Source: Candidatus Aminicenantota bacterium (GTDB lineage: Bacteria > Acidobacteriota > Aminicenantia > Aminicenantales > UBA8522). From it: a DNA stretch of 64,000 nucleotides. Positions 45,659 through 54,918 of this stretch are shown here, in pieces. The position numbers and the translations under genes were made by a program. The DNA is taken from NCBI GenBank assembly GCA_017886205.1, contig JAFNEO010000045.1, forward strand, positions 1 through 64,000, in the 5' to 3' direction. The notes below the pieces were generated by a model. The model did not search any database and was not told where the DNA came from. It worked only from the letters and a program-made list of their open reading frames with translations. Every line of letters begins with the position of its first letter. Position 1 is the first letter of the stretch.

Positions 45659-46198
45659 CTAACTCTCTCTATGAAAAATGGGTGGCACGGCGCCCGGGAC
45701 TCGCTCCGCTTCGGGATAGCGCATGTTCCAGCTAAACCGGTTCATCCCCGCTTCCGCCGGCAGGCTCCGGCCATCCTCTCCACCGAACATCCGGCTGAAT
45801 TCATCCTCGGATTCCGCTTCCGGCTTGGCCTGACTGGAAAAAGTCTTGATCCGGTGTAGCTCCCGGCATAGACGATGTCGGAGTTGTCCGGCCGAGGCAC
45901 CACAAACCCGCTCTCACCGCCTCCCACCTCGTGCCAGTCGGGAGCGCCGATTCCATAGCTGTCCGCGCGGCTGGCGATGCGCACCGTGGAATTGTCCTGC
46001 TGGGCCCCATAAATCCAATGCGGAAAACGATGGTCCACGGCCACATGATAGAACTGGGCGGTCGGCTGGCTGTCCTGAGCCGTCCAGGAGAGGCCGCCGT
46101 TCGCGCTGGGCCGCGGCGCCCCAACCGGAGAGGGAGAAAACTATCCCCGCGGCGGTCAGGCTGGACAGAATCTTGAACGTGGCCTTGGATGATCTCAT
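45659..46198 (-). pseudogene. Remnant of a large VPS10/sortilin-like BNR 'glycosyl hydrolase' gene
   Basis: Three homologous fragments in different frames lie in the order of the intact protein. First is a signal peptide, MRSSKATFKILSSLTAAG and on, ending GAAAQ near 46108. Next, from about 46114 to 45850 in another frame, comes GGLSWTAQD, YHVAVDHRFPHWIYGAQQD and NSDIVYAGSYTG, the hallmark of VPS10/sortilin-like beta-propeller proteins. Last, from about 45845 to 45680 in a shifted frame, comes EAGMNRFSWNMRYPEAERVP, which matches their C-terminal part. The full-length family exceeds 900 residues, so two large internal deletions have collapsed the gene. Family identity is recalled from homologues; the frame breaks are read directly. 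Confidence 0.82.
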
Positions 46199-46243
46199 GG
46201 GAAGGACTCCTTGTTTCCCAGGTTTTATAAAACAACCCCGATT

Positions 46244-47038
46244 TCATGTCAACCGGAGTTGACGGGGGAAGGACAGCATGATCTGGGGACGGCCTCTGAA
46301 CTCTTCCAGAAAACCGGTGACGATAAGTTCTTTCCCTCCACAACTCTCGATCTCGGGGAAAAACAGGAGGCGTTCGCGTGGGACCAGAACTTCGAAGGCG
46401 TCGTCTTCCGAACGCAAATAAAGAAACGACCTTTCCCTGGAAACCCCCGCGCACCGGAACCGGACCGAGATGACCTCTCCGAGACGGCTCCGGACTTCGG
46501 AGACGGAAATGACCGCCGGTGCTTCTCGGCGCCAGAAGCCGCGGTTTTCCTTCCTGGCCTCGGCTTCGGCGGCCCGGAAACGTTTTTGATAGTCCTTCCT
46601 GTAGGGATATTTCAAAAAGGCGGCGGCAAAGCCCTGCCGGATGATGAAGTCGTTGAAAAGCTTCCCTTCTTCCGGCCAGATATAAGCGAGGACCCGGCCA
46701 TGTTCGTCGAGCTGAGAAAAGTCATAGGTCAGGCGAACATCCCGGCGGTAGAGATGATGGAAGGCGAACCTTTTGGATAGGAAAGCGCGGAAGGCCACGT
46801 CCTCTCTTGGATCGCCCATTTCCGGGGCGTCCACACCGATGAACCTGACCCTTCGCTCAACGCCGTCGGCGAACCTGATAGTGACTGTATCGCCATCGGT
46901 AACGCGGACTATCGCGCCCGATTCGGGAAACGCCTCCTCGGTGGCTGCGGGGAATCTTAGAGCTGGACTTGGCAGAATCCATAAAAAATAGGACAGAATA
47001 CTCCAGGCTAGCAGCCGGCGTTTTTTCGATGCTTTCAA
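46244..47038 (-). CDS. Thermonuclease (SNase)-like protein with C-terminal extension
   Basis: This exported protein of about 264 residues has a hydrophobic N-terminus (RRLLAWSILSYFLWILP) as signal or anchor. The staphylococcal-nuclease OB-fold follows with VRVTDGDTVTIRF, RVRFIGVDAPEMGD and DEHGRVLAYIW, so the catalytic Asp and Arg positions appear present. After RGFWRREAP a further 90 residues form a second beta-rich domain. The TTG at 47038 gives a compact signal peptide (MKASKKRR). The frame is open to a GTG at 47110, whose extra 24 residues are low-complexity. Neither start has a strong ribosome site. Confidence 0.82.
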   Translation of the reverse strand: MKASKKRRLLAWSILSYFLWILPSPALRFPAATEEAFPESGAIVRVTDGDTVTIRFADGVERRVRFIGVDAPEMGDPREDVAFRAFLSKRFAFHHLYRRDVRLTYDFSQLDEHGRVLAYIWPEEGKLFNDFIIRQGFAAAFLKYPYRKDYQKRFRAAEAEARKENRGFWRREAPAVISVSEVRSRLGEVISVRFRCAGVSRERSFLYLRSEDDAFEVLVPRERLLFFPEIESCGGKELIVTGFLEEFRGRPQIMLSFPRQLRLT

Positions 47039-47145
47039 TGGCCTCGTCCGTCCGCTGCTTTCCGGGCCTGATAGAGCCTCTTCGCCCCTGCCAGCCAAGA
47101 CCTCGGCCACCGGTTTCCTGAAGCCCCAGGCCTCGTTTTTTTAAG

Positions 47146-47163
47146 CGCGGGCTAAAGCCCGCG
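47146..47163. repeat. Short perfect palindrome CGCGGGCTAAAGCCCGCG
   Basis: An 8-bp stem with a two-base AA spacer lies between the transketolase and thermonuclease genes. It is followed by looser GCCCGCGAT and CCGCGATTG copies. It lacks a T-run on the strand being transcribed, so it is listed as a palindromic repeat rather than a terminator. Confidence 0.55.
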
Positions 47164-47203
47164 AATACAATCCGCGATTGCAGCCCGCGATAATAGTCCG
47201 CAA

Positions 47204-49033
47204 TCACCGCCGGATCAGGTCTTTGACCGCGCGAGCGATGTGGGAGGCACTGATTCCGTAGGCCGCCAGGAGCTCGTCGGGTTTTCCCGAACGGGGCAGC
47301 TCCCGGACGCAGAGGTGGATGATCCTGGCCCCCCCGGCCAGGACGGCAGCGACCGCCTCGCCCAAACCCCCTGCGGGGAAATGGTCTTCGGCGACGACCA
47401 CCCGCCCGCCCGTCTGAGCCGCCTCGTGGACGATCGTCTCTCTGTCCAACGGCTGGACGGAATAGGCATCGATGACCCGCAGGCCGATGTTCTCTCTTTT
47501 GAGCTCATCATAGGCCTTAAGAGCTTCGAACACGGTGATGCCGGCGGCGATGACGGTGGCCGCGTCCCCGTCCCCCCGACGCAGGACCTTGGAGCCTCCG
47601 ATGGGGAAATTCTCCTCCCTCGAATAGAGCAACGGCGTCGCCGGCCGCGTGGTCCGGATATAGGAAAGCCCTTGATAGCGAGCGGCGGCCTCGACACAGG
47701 CCTCGGCCGAAAACGCATCGCTCGGATAGAGGACGATACACCCCGGGATCGGCCGGAAGATGGCCAGGTCTTCGAGACCCATCTGGGACGGCCCGTCCTC
47801 GCCGATGCTCACACCCACGTGAGAGCCGCAGAGTTTGAGGTTGGCGAAAGAGTAGGCGGCCATGCGGATCTGGTCGTGGGCCCGGGTGAGGAAAGCGGCG
47901 AAGGTGGCGATGAAGGGGATGAACCCCTTGGCGGCCATCCCCAGGCCCATCCCGACCATGTTCTGCTCGGCGATGTACGACTGGAACGATCTCCCCGGAA
48001 AAGAGGCGAAGAACTTCTCGGCATAGGTGGAGTTCTTGACATCGCCGTCGAGCGCGACCACCCGGTCGTTCGCCCGTCCGAGCTTCTCCAGAGCGATCCC
48101 GTAAGCCAATCGGGTGGCCGTTTTATCCGCGTAAGCCGTCCGCTCGAAAGCGAACGTCTTCTTCCAGTCCGGCCGGAGCGCTTTTTTCGGCGAGTGGACG
48201 AGTTTCTTGGAATCGACGGCCGGCATCGGGCCGACTTCCTGGAGAGCCCGTTGTAGCTCTTCTTCCTTGAGCGGCTTGCCGTGCCATCCGTTTTTGTCCT
48301 CGATAAAAGAGACGCCCTTGCCCTTCACGGTCTTGGCCAGCACGACCGCCGGGCCGTCCGACACACGGACTTTTTTAAACACCTCCAGGATGGCCGGGAT
48401 ATCATGCCCGTTCACCCTGTGGACCGTCCAGCCGAAAGCCCTGAACTTGCGCGCATAGGCGCCGAGGTCGTGGCCGTGCATGGTGGCTTCGGACTGGCCG
48501 AGCCGATTGATATCGACGACGGCCACCAAGTTCTTGAGGCCGAAGTGGGCTGCGGCGCCGGCCGCTTCCCAAACCGCTCCCTCGGCGCATTCTCCGTCCC
48601 CCATCAAGACAAAGGTCCGGCCCGGAGAATGGCCCAACTTTTGAGCGAGGGCGATGCCGACGCCGACCGAGAGGCCCTGACCCAGGGAACCCGTAGCCGC
48701 CTTCACCCAGTTCATCCGCGGCGTGGGATGGCCTTCGAGGCGGGAGCTGATCTTGCGCAGGTCCATGAGCTCCTCTTCCGGGATGATGCCCGCTTCGGCA
48801 TAGGCCGCCCAGAGAATGGGCGCGGCGTGCCCCTTGGACAGGACGAACTCGTCGTTGCCCCAGTCTTCGGGGTCGCTGACGTTGTACCTCATTTCACTGA
48901 AAAAGAGACAGGCCATGAGGTCGGCCATGGACAGGCAGGTCGTGGGATGGCCGGAGCCGGCCCGGGTGGTCATGCGCAGAGAATGGATGCGCAGCCGCGC
49001 GGCGATCTTTTGGAGGACGTCGGCTTTCGTCAT
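47204..49033 (-). CDS. tkt: Transketolase
   Basis: This thiamine-diphosphate enzyme of the non-oxidative pentose phosphate pathway is encoded as one 609-residue chain. The N-terminal TPP domain has RAGSGHPTTCLSMADLMA, GDGECAEGAVWEAAG and VVDINRLGQS. The pyrimidine-binding domain has ALDGDVKNSTYAEKF and the catalytic Glu in SYIAEQNMVGMGLGMA. The C-terminal domain begins near FPIGGSKVLR. The chain is about 50 residues shorter than E. coli TktA, as in the compact transketolase group. It is read from an ATG at 49033. Confidence 0.94.
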   Translation of the reverse strand: MTKADVLQKIAARLRIHSLRMTTRAGSGHPTTCLSMADLMACLFFSEMRYNVSDPEDWGNDEFVLSKGHAAPILWAAYAEAGIIPEEELMDLRKISSRLEGHPTPRMNWVKAATGSLGQGLSVGVGIALAQKLGHSPGRTFVLMGDGECAEGAVWEAAGAAAHFGLKNLVAVVDINRLGQSEATMHGHDLGAYARKFRAFGWTVHRVNGHDIPAILEVFKKVRVSDGPAVVLAKTVKGKGVSFIEDKNGWHGKPLKEEELQRALQEVGPMPAVDSKKLVHSPKKALRPDWKKTFAFERTAYADKTATRLAYGIALEKLGRANDRVVALDGDVKNSTYAEKFFASFPGRSFQSYIAEQNMVGMGLGMAAKGFIPFIATFAAFLTRAHDQIRMAAYSFANLKLCGSHVGVSIGEDGPSQMGLEDLAIFRPIPGCIVLYPSDAFSAEACVEAAARYQGLSYIRTTRPATPLLYSREENFPIGGSKVLRRGDGDAATVIAAGITVFEALKAYDELKRENIGLRVIDAYSVQPLDRETIVHEAAQTGGRVVVAEDHFPAGGLGEAVAAVLAGGARIIHLCVRELPRSGKPDELLAAYGISASHIARAVKDLIRR

Positions 49034-49144
49034 CGGGCTAATCCTTTCTTATGAAAAGACCGAAAAGAGACTCATTATAATATCAATTAAAAAAGGGAAA
49101 CAACTCCTAAATTTTGGATTCCCCTATCCCTCCTCAAATTCAAT

Positions 49145-49188
49145 ATTGAAAGAAGGGGTGGCGCGGTGCCAGTCCCCCTTCTTTCAAT
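49145..49188. repeat. Hairpin in the divergent region between transketolase and ferritin-like genes
   Basis: A perfect 14-bp inverted repeat, ATTGAAAGAAGGGG (49145-49158) and CCCCTTCTTTCAAT (49175-49188), encloses a second small stem TGGC-GCGGT-GCCA. No T-run follows. It lies 5' to both flanking genes, so it could be an mRNA leader structure, an operator or a REP-type palindrome. Confidence 0.65.
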
Positions 49189-49255
49189 TCCGCTCTCACC
49201 GTTCTGGGTGAGGGCCTGCCCTAAAAATCACCTCGGGAATCCTCTCCGGCGGTTA

Positions 49256-49284
49256 TTGACCCTCTTAAGCACCCGCTCGACAAT
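49256..49284 (+). promoter_or_regulatory. Promoter of the ferritin-like gene pair
   Basis: TTGACC (49256-49261), 17 nt and GACAAT (49279-49284). The start is expected near 49291, with AAGGA in the leader 8 nt before the ATG at 49330. Confidence 0.5.
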
Positions 49285-49329
49285 AGAGCGCGAGGACGGA
49301 GCACTGCGCGGAAGAGAAGGACCCGTTAG

Positions 49330-49812
49330 ATGGAAGACATGTATTTAAAGGCCGGACAGATCCTGGATATGCTGCGCGAGATCGAGCTCATCATGGCGGA
49401 ACTTTACAGACGCTTCTCTCACATTTTCGTCCAGGACAGAGTCTTCTGGGAAAACCTGAGCCAAGACGAGGAACGCCATGCCGTCATGGTGACGGAACTC
49501 AAGAACACGCTCCTCAGGAACGGGTCGCCGTTCGAGGTCGGGAAGATCAACCTCCTCGCCCTCAGCACCTACCGTCAGGGCATAAAAAGCCAGTTGAGCC
49601 GCCTTCAAAGAGGCGAGCTCGAACGTCAGAACGCCCTCTTTATCGCTCGGGACTTCGAGAAGACTTTGATCGAGCACAGCTTCTACGAATCGATCCGGAG
49701 CAAGAACCCGGAATACCGGGCGATCTTGGACAAGATACTGAAAGAGAACGAGTTCCACCTGCAAAAACTGGAGAACTACATCAAGACTCTCTTTCCATTC
49801 ACTTCGAAATGA
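49330..49812 (+). CDS. Ferritin-like (rubrerythrin-type) diiron protein
   Basis: This all-helical 160-residue protein has the pattern of the ferritin-like superfamily. An early Glu lies in EIELIMAELYRRF (near residue 18) and SQDEERHAVM gives an ExxH pair. A later Glu lies in EKTLIEHSFYE and another carboxylate-His pair in KENEFHLQKL. It has no rubredoxin-like zinc ribbon. A diiron-site role in peroxide or iron handling is the usual guess. The second ferritin-like gene follows after 18 nt, so they form an operon. Confidence 0.78.
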   Translation: MEDMYLKAGQILDMLREIELIMAELYRRFSHIFVQDRVFWENLSQDEERHAVMVTELKNTLLRNGSPFEVGKINLLALSTYRQGIKSQLSRLQRGELERQNALFIARDFEKTLIEHSFYESIRSKNPEYRAILDKILKENEFHLQKLENYIKTLFPFTSK

Positions 49813-49830
49813 GGGAAAAAGGAGGCAACA

Positions 49831-50283
49831 ATGACCCTGACCGACACGTTCGATGAGGCGATTTTGCTTGAGGAGGAGATTTCTTCCTGTTATGACTTCC
49901 TGAGCAAGATCACCCAGGACGGAGCAGCGGCAAACTTAAAAAAGCTGGCCCGAGAAGAAAAGAGCCACGTTAACGTGCTGGCGACCGGGAAAAATTTCGT
50001 CCTCCGGATGCCGGATCTGTTTGGCAAAGAGACGGTGTCCGGCGCCGAGATCCGCGAGGGAATCAAGAGCACGTCCCGCATTCGAAAAAACCTGGAAAAC
50101 AAGAAGCTCAGTGCTCAGCAGGCACTGCAGAAACTCTCTGAGCTGGAGCGAAAATTCGAACAGGTCCACATGAACACGGCCGTGGAGTTTAAAGACTATT
50201 CCTTGAAGAAGCTCTTCGAAGCCCTCGCCCGGGCCGACGCCGAACACCGCCAGCGGCTGGAGCGGCTGATCGCCCAACTTTGA
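49831..50283 (+). CDS. Ferritin-like protein, second of a pair
   Basis: This 150-residue helical protein has AILLEEEISSCYDFLSKI (Glu in helix 1), AREEKSHVNVL (EExxH, helix 2), and helix 3-4 residues in VHMNTAVEFKDYSLKK and ADAEHRQRLE. It resembles the upstream protein in layout but only weakly in sequence, suggesting an old duplication or a hetero-complex. AAAGGAGG precedes the ATG. It converges on the DUF5107 gene with a 6-bp gap and no obvious terminator. Confidence 0.76.
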   Translation: MTLTDTFDEAILLEEEISSCYDFLSKITQDGAAANLKKLAREEKSHVNVLATGKNFVLRMPDLFGKETVSGAEIREGIKSTSRIRKNLENKKLSAQQALQKLSELERKFEQVHMNTAVEFKDYSLKKLFEALARADAEHRQRLERLIAQL

Positions 50284-50289
50284 GCTTGG

Positions 50290-53200
50290 CTATCGAAGCT
50301 GTCTCGCAGCCCGGGAAAAATGGGGATAGAGATTCAAGGCGTGTTGGAATTCGGCCCTGGCCTCAGCCTCTCGTCCCAGGCCGCGCAGTCCCAAGGCTAA
50401 AAGATAGTGGAGATGGGCTTCCCGCCTTTTAGCCGACTCCTTCTCCCCGAACTTGGCGAAGTAATCCCCGGCCGGGGCCGACTCCAGGCCGGCGCGGGCA
50501 AACCGGACCAGACCATCAAAAGAGTTCCGGGCGCGCGACTCCTCGCCCAGCATTCTCCAGGACAAGCCTTGGTAGTACGTCAACTCGGACGGGCCGGCAG
50601 CCTGTGCCACCGAACGCTCGAACGCTTTTCTTGATTCCCCCTGTTTGCCCGTGGCTTCAAAGGCCGTTCCGATGAAATAATGGATCTCCGGGTCTCTCCC
50701 ACCGCCGGCCGGCTTCCCGACCTCGAGGTTATCAGGGTACTCGAGGGCGGCCTGGAAGTCCTGGAGCGCTTGAGCCGCGTTGCCTTCGGCCAGCCGGCGC
50801 TGCCCTCGGCCGAGGTGGGCATCCACATAGACACTGTGGATCTCCCCTCCGCCCTCCCAGACATGGAAGTGATGACTTCCCAGAAGCTCGATCGCCCGGT
50901 CATACCGGCCAAGCTCGACGAGCAGGACGACCTCACGAGACAGCGAGTCGTCCCGTCCCGCCACAACCCTTTGATTCTTGGTTAGGACGTCCAGCCGTTT
51001 CTGCGGCGAGACATCGGAGAGGTCATAGAGCTCATCGAGTTCAGAAAAAAGCCGGGGATCGGCGGGATCGCTGGCGACGGCCTTTTCCAGGCACGCCACG
51101 GCTCGCGGCAGGTCGTTTTTCATCCGAGAATAGGCGAGGCCGAGGTTGCGATGGGCAGTGGCGTATGTCCGGTCCAGCCCGATGGCTTTCTCCCATTCGG
51201 CTATCGCCGCTTCGGGCTGCCGGTCAAAAAGAAGGTTCCCGAGATAATAAGGAGCACGAGCATCCTGGGAATTTTTTCTCTCCGCCCATTGCAGGACGGC
51301 TATATCCTCGAGGCGGAAAGGGAAGCCATAATCGGGAGGCATAGCCATCGCCTCTTGAAGATGCCGCTGGGCCCCGGACACATCCCCCGATTCGTGATAG
51401 TAATAGGCGAGGTCATAATGAAGCATCGGGCAGGAAGTCCCCGCGGCCGTCCCGTTCGCCAGCCGGGAAAGGACAGTGACGGCTTCGGCATAAAGGCCGC
51501 AGGCCGCGTAGTCCGAAGCCAACTCCAGGTAGTTTTCCACAGCATCCCGCATCTTAAGCTTCAGATCGGCGGCCAGCTCGTCAGAGTCCATTTCTAGTCC
51601 GCGGGCGTCGTTGATTATGAGAAGCTCGTTGGCCGCCCAAAAATCAAGGGGGTCGGCGGCCAGGCTCCGCCGGGCTGTCTCCTCCGCTTCCTCGAGCCTG
51701 CCGAGCTTCCGCAGCAAAGTGGTTTTGATATCCCCGGCCCGGCTGTCCGACACGTTTGTCGCCACTAAGCGCTCGGCCTGCTCGAGGGCTTCAAGATATC
51801 GTCCCCGGCCTGCGGCGAGCTCGGCCATCTGAACCGCGGCCGCTGCCGTCCAGCCGGCGTCCCAGGAAGCACGGCCGAAGGCCTCCTCGGCCTCCGCTGT
51901 TTTTTCCAGGAACCTGAGCGCAACCCCCAAATAATAAAGCGCTTCCCCATCCTTCGGCCGGGTGTAATCCTTGCCCGCCCGGGCGACCGCCCGGAGGAGA
52001 TGCGCCTCGGCCTCTCCAAACATCCCCCGCATCAGATAGAGGCGACCAAGAGCCGCATTGACGCGAGAATCGTCAGGGTCCCTTTTGAGCGCTTCCTCAT
52101 AATAGAGGTAAGGCTCGTAGGCGGGATTGTGGAACTGCTCGAGGCGAAGGCCGGTGAGATACAGCTCTTCGCTCGTCTTGATCTCCGGCGGCGCCGGAGG
52201 CGGAGTCACAGGATCGGGTAGAGAGGGCGCTTCTTTCTTTTTCGGTTGGTAGCCGACGAGTTCCCGGCCATCCTCAGCGGCCAGGGAAAGGTGCAAGGAT
52301 TCCGGCTCTGTTCCCGGCGGCAGCTGCACTTCGGCCGTGAACGGCTCGCCGGGGCCAAGGTCGGTCGTCTTCTCGAAGACCGTTTTCCTTCCTGCCTCCA
52401 GGACGATCCTCGCATTTTTCCGGACAGCTGTCGTGATGAAACCCAGAAAGGCATTGCCGTCTTCCCTCACCTCCAGGTTGCAGGCGGCGGCGGTATTGGC
52501 GTTCTTGACCCCTTCGATACCGCGGATGGGATACCAATATTGGGTGACGGTCTTGACCTCGCCCGGCATGATCCAGCTGTAGTCGGGCTGGTTGTCCGAG
52601 AACGACCCGAACATCAGTTCGAGGTAGGGGCCGTCGCTATCGGTCAGGATCTTCTCCCAGCGCGTCCCCTCGCTCGCCGTGCCCCAAGTCCAGAACTTTT
52701 TTCCCGGGACGAGCTTATGGTCACCCACAAAGACAACGCCGGCTTTTTTGCCGTGGTCGTACCCCACGAAGAAATCCTCTTCGGACCCGAAGGCAAAAAA
52801 GGAGGTCGGCGAAGGATGATTTTTCCACCAGGAGACATCCACCCCTTTGCTATAATCGACGCCGTTATAGATCTCACGGGAGATGGGCCAATGGGAAAAT
52901 TGGTTCTTCCCGTGAAACGTGGCTAACCCTGTGCTCGGCGGGAAGATGATCTGGTAGGTTTCGTTAGCATGGACGGCGGCGTTGGCCCAGCAAAGGACCG
53001 AATGAGCGAAAGGCGTGCGGTTGATGATCTTGTAAGCGACTTCGAGGACGGAACTTCCCGGGCGGAGGGTCAGCCCGACCAGCCAGCGCATCCGGTGGCG
53101 GAGCTCCAGCTCCCCAACCCAGACGGTCCTGCTCCCGTCGTCCGCTTCACTGATCGTCCAGTCCACCGGCATGAAGGTCGTAGCCCGGTGATGATGGGGA

Positions 53201-53646
53201 ATATTCCACTCCACTCCCCCCGAGATCCAGGCGCCGAGCATTCCTATGAGGGCGGGCTTGATGACGTGCTGGCGATAAAAGAAATCGGTGCCGTTCGTCT
53301 TGTCCACCGCCTCGAAGATCCGGCCCCCGACCTCGGGCAGGATGCAGTACCGGATGTATTCGTTTTCCAGGATGAGGGCAGCGTATGGCTTGTCCACTCG
53401 CTCGTCGGTCAGCACATCGAGGAAGGGATAGGGATAGACCGGACCCTTGGCGCCCTGATAGGCTCTTCCAAAGTAAAACATCGGGTTGCGCTCGGGCGCG
53501 CCGGGCAGGTAGGTCGGGATGACAATCGTCTCCTGCCGGACGGAAACAGCCGAGTCGCCCGGCCAAGAGTGCGCCGGGCAGGAAATGATGATGATAACGA
53601 TGCCGACTAGGAGAATGCAAAGCTGGGCGGATGCTCTTTCTCTCAT
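50290..53646 (-). CDS. DUF5107 domain protein with C-terminal TPR array
   Basis: The exported protein of about 1118 residues has a signal peptide (LCILLVGIVIIIISCPAHS) and a DUF5107 domain (about 45-420). The latter shows ENEYIRYCILPEVGGRIFEAVDK, GGVEWNIPHHH and KNHPSPTSFFAF, the aldose-epimerase/glycoside-like beta-sandwich signature of the family. The C-terminal 600 residues hold more than ten TPR repeats. DUF5107 proteins occur in saccharolytic bacteria and are suspected to act on carbohydrates; no activity is established. The ATG at 53646 is used; a GTG lies one codon earlier. It follows the dGTPase-like gene within about 5 nt, so they are one transcript. Confidence 0.87.
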   Translation of the reverse strand: MRERASAQLCILLVGIVIIIISCPAHSWPGDSAVSVRQETIVIPTYLPGAPERNPMFYFGRAYQGAKGPVYPYPFLDVLTDERVDKPYAALILENEYIRYCILPEVGGRIFEAVDKTNGTDFFYRQHVIKPALIGMLGAWISGGVEWNIPHHHRATTFMPVDWTISEADDGSRTVWVGELELRHRMRWLVGLTLRPGSSVLEVAYKIINRTPFAHSVLCWANAAVHANETYQIIFPPSTGLATFHGKNQFSHWPISREIYNGVDYSKGVDVSWWKNHPSPTSFFAFGSEEDFFVGYDHGKKAGVVFVGDHKLVPGKKFWTWGTASEGTRWEKILTDSDGPYLELMFGSFSDNQPDYSWIMPGEVKTVTQYWYPIRGIEGVKNANTAAACNLEVREDGNAFLGFITTAVRKNARIVLEAGRKTVFEKTTDLGPGEPFTAEVQLPPGTEPESLHLSLAAEDGRELVGYQPKKKEAPSLPDPVTPPPAPPEIKTSEELYLTGLRLEQFHNPAYEPYLYYEEALKRDPDDSRVNAALGRLYLMRGMFGEAEAHLLRAVARAGKDYTRPKDGEALYYLGVALRFLEKTAEAEEAFGRASWDAGWTAAAAVQMAELAAGRGRYLEALEQAERLVATNVSDSRAGDIKTTLLRKLGRLEEAEETARRSLAADPLDFWAANELLIINDARGLEMDSDELAADLKLKMRDAVENYLELASDYAACGLYAEAVTVLSRLANGTAAGTSCPMLHYDLAYYYHESGDVSGAQRHLQEAMAMPPDYGFPFRLEDIAVLQWAERKNSQDARAPYYLGNLLFDRQPEAAIAEWEKAIGLDRTYATAHRNLGLAYSRMKNDLPRAVACLEKAVASDPADPRLFSELDELYDLSDVSPQKRLDVLTKNQRVVAGRDDSLSREVVLLVELGRYDRAIELLGSHHFHVWEGGGEIHSVYVDAHLGRGQRRLAEGNAAQALQDFQAALEYPDNLEVGKPAGGGRDPEIHYFIGTAFEATGKQGESRKAFERSVAQAAGPSELTYYQGLSWRMLGEESRARNSFDGLVRFARAGLESAPAGDYFAKFGEKESAKRREAHLHYLLALGLRGLGREAEARAEFQHALNLYPHFSRAARQLR

Positions 53647-53651
53647 CACGA

Positions 53652-54680
53652 TTAGGAGTGCCAGGAGCGCGGGAAAAAGAGCTTCTCGAAAAGGGCGAGG
53701 GCGTAGAGGTCGGTCATGCCCGAGATAAAGTCGGCCGCCCTCCTCTCCGCTGAATCTCCCTTGGGGAAAGGCTTGATGTAGTCGTCGGGGCGGGCCAGCA
53801 CATAACGGTAAAGGTCGGTCAGTATCTTTTTGGCCTTCTCCACCTCTTCTCTGGCAAACGAACTGTTATAGACCTTCTGGTACAGGAATTCTCTGAGGTC
53901 GACGAGAGCCGTCAGGATCTCCTCGCTCATGACGATCGTCTCCAGGTCGGCCTTCAGACTGGACTTGATCACGTCCTCGACCAGACGGTCGATGCGGGAA
54001 GCATGCCATTTCCCCAGGCTCTTGACGACGGCAGAAGGGATGTCCTCGTCCTTCATGATCCCGGCGCGGATAGCGTCATCGATGTCGTGGTTGACATAGG
54101 CGATGACGTCGGAGACCCGGACGATCTGTCCCTCCAGGGTCTTGGCCATTTGGCTGGGTTCAGACTCAAGGATCTCTCCCCGGCCCTTGGAGTGCCTGGC
54201 GATGCCGTCCCGGACCTCGGCCGTAAGGTTCAACCCTTTGCCCTCGTACTCCAGCTTCTCGACGACGCGCAGACTCTGCTCATAATGGCTGAAGCCTTCT
54301 GGGAGGAGCGCGTCCAGCGTGTCTTCACCGGCGTGGCCGAACGGAGTATGGCCGAGGTCGTGCCCGAGGGCGATGGCCTCGGTCAGGTCCTCGTTGAGCC
54401 GCAGGGCCTTGGCTATGGTTCGGGCGATCTGGGAGACCTCCAGGGTGTGGGTGAGTCGGGTCCGGTAGTGGTCCCCAAACGGAGCCAGGAAAACCTGGGT
54501 CTTGTGCTTGAGCCTGCGAAATGACTTGGAATGGATGATTCTGTCCCGGTCGCGTTGGAAGGCCGTCCGGAAGGGGTGCGGGCTTTCAGCCCGGACTCTC
54601 CCCTTGGAATCGGCGCTCAGCGTGGCCTTCGGGGAAAACGTCGCCCGCTCGATCTCTTCCAGTTTCTCTCGGATGGTCAT
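53652..54680 (-). CDS. dgt: Deoxyguanosinetriphosphate triphosphohydrolase-like HD protein
   Basis: This 342-residue HD-domain phosphohydrolase hydrolyses dNTPs to deoxynucleoside and triphosphate. Metal ligands are visible as [15 protein letters not shown] (His), [16 protein letters not shown] (His-Asp) and a later Asp in [14 protein letters not shown]. The N-terminal [32 protein letters not shown] region is the classic Dgt start. The length matches the short bacterial group rather than the 505-residue E. coli Dgt. The ATG at 54680 begins 2 nt after the stop of a 43-codon ORF. TTG 54686 is an alternative. Confidence 0.92.
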   Translation of the reverse strand: MTIREKLEEIERATFSPKATLSADSKGRVRAESPHPFRTAFQRDRDRIIHSKSFRRLKHKTQVFLAPFGDHYRTRLTHTLEVSQIARTIAKALRLNEDLTEAIALGHDLGHTPFGHAGEDTLDALLPEGFSHYEQSLRVVEKLEYEGKGLNLTAEVRDGIARHSKGRGEILESEPSQMAKTLEGQIVRVSDVIAYVNHDIDDAIRAGIMKDEDIPSAVVKSLGKWHASRIDRLVEDVIKSSLKADLETIVMSEEILTALVDLREFLYQKVYNSSFAREEVEKAKKILTDLYRYVLARPDDYIKPFPKGDSAERRAADFISGMTDLYALALFEKLFFPRSWHS

Positions 54681-54682
54681 GG

Positions 54683-54814
54683 TCAAAGCGGCCAGGGCTC
54701 GTTCATCTGGGCCTGTTGAATGAGGATGCGGGGGACGGGGAAGCTGATCTCCTGGGGGCGGCCGATGTGACCGACTCCGATGACGAGAACTTCGACCTCA
54801 TCCGGTCCGATCAT
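54683..54814 (-). CDS. Small 43-codon ORF upstream of dgt
   Basis: This short frame starts with an ATG that has a good GGAAGGA 5 nt upstream, and ends 2 nt before the dgt ATG. The predicted peptide is [18 protein letters not shown] and on, ending NEPWPL. The start resembles the core strand of Mth938/DUF498-like proteins (VEVLVIGxG), so it could be a remnant of such a gene. It could equally be a leader peptide that couples translation to dgt. A TATAAT lies upstream on the same strand near 54850. Its expression is unproved. Confidence 0.45.
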   Translation of the reverse strand: MIGPDEVEVLVIGVGHIGRPQEISFPVPRILIQQAQMNEPWPL

Positions 54815-54918
54815 TTTATCCTTCCATCCCTTCGAGATCGCTAGTACGATTATATCACATGTTCATCCTCACCTAAACTTCCTTGAATTGCTTCTCGGTT
54901 TAGAGTAATCATTACCTC

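Noticed and set aside
47146-47163. Terminator for the transketolase gene
   Set aside because: The stem is good, but on the minus strand it is followed by A residues rather than T residues.
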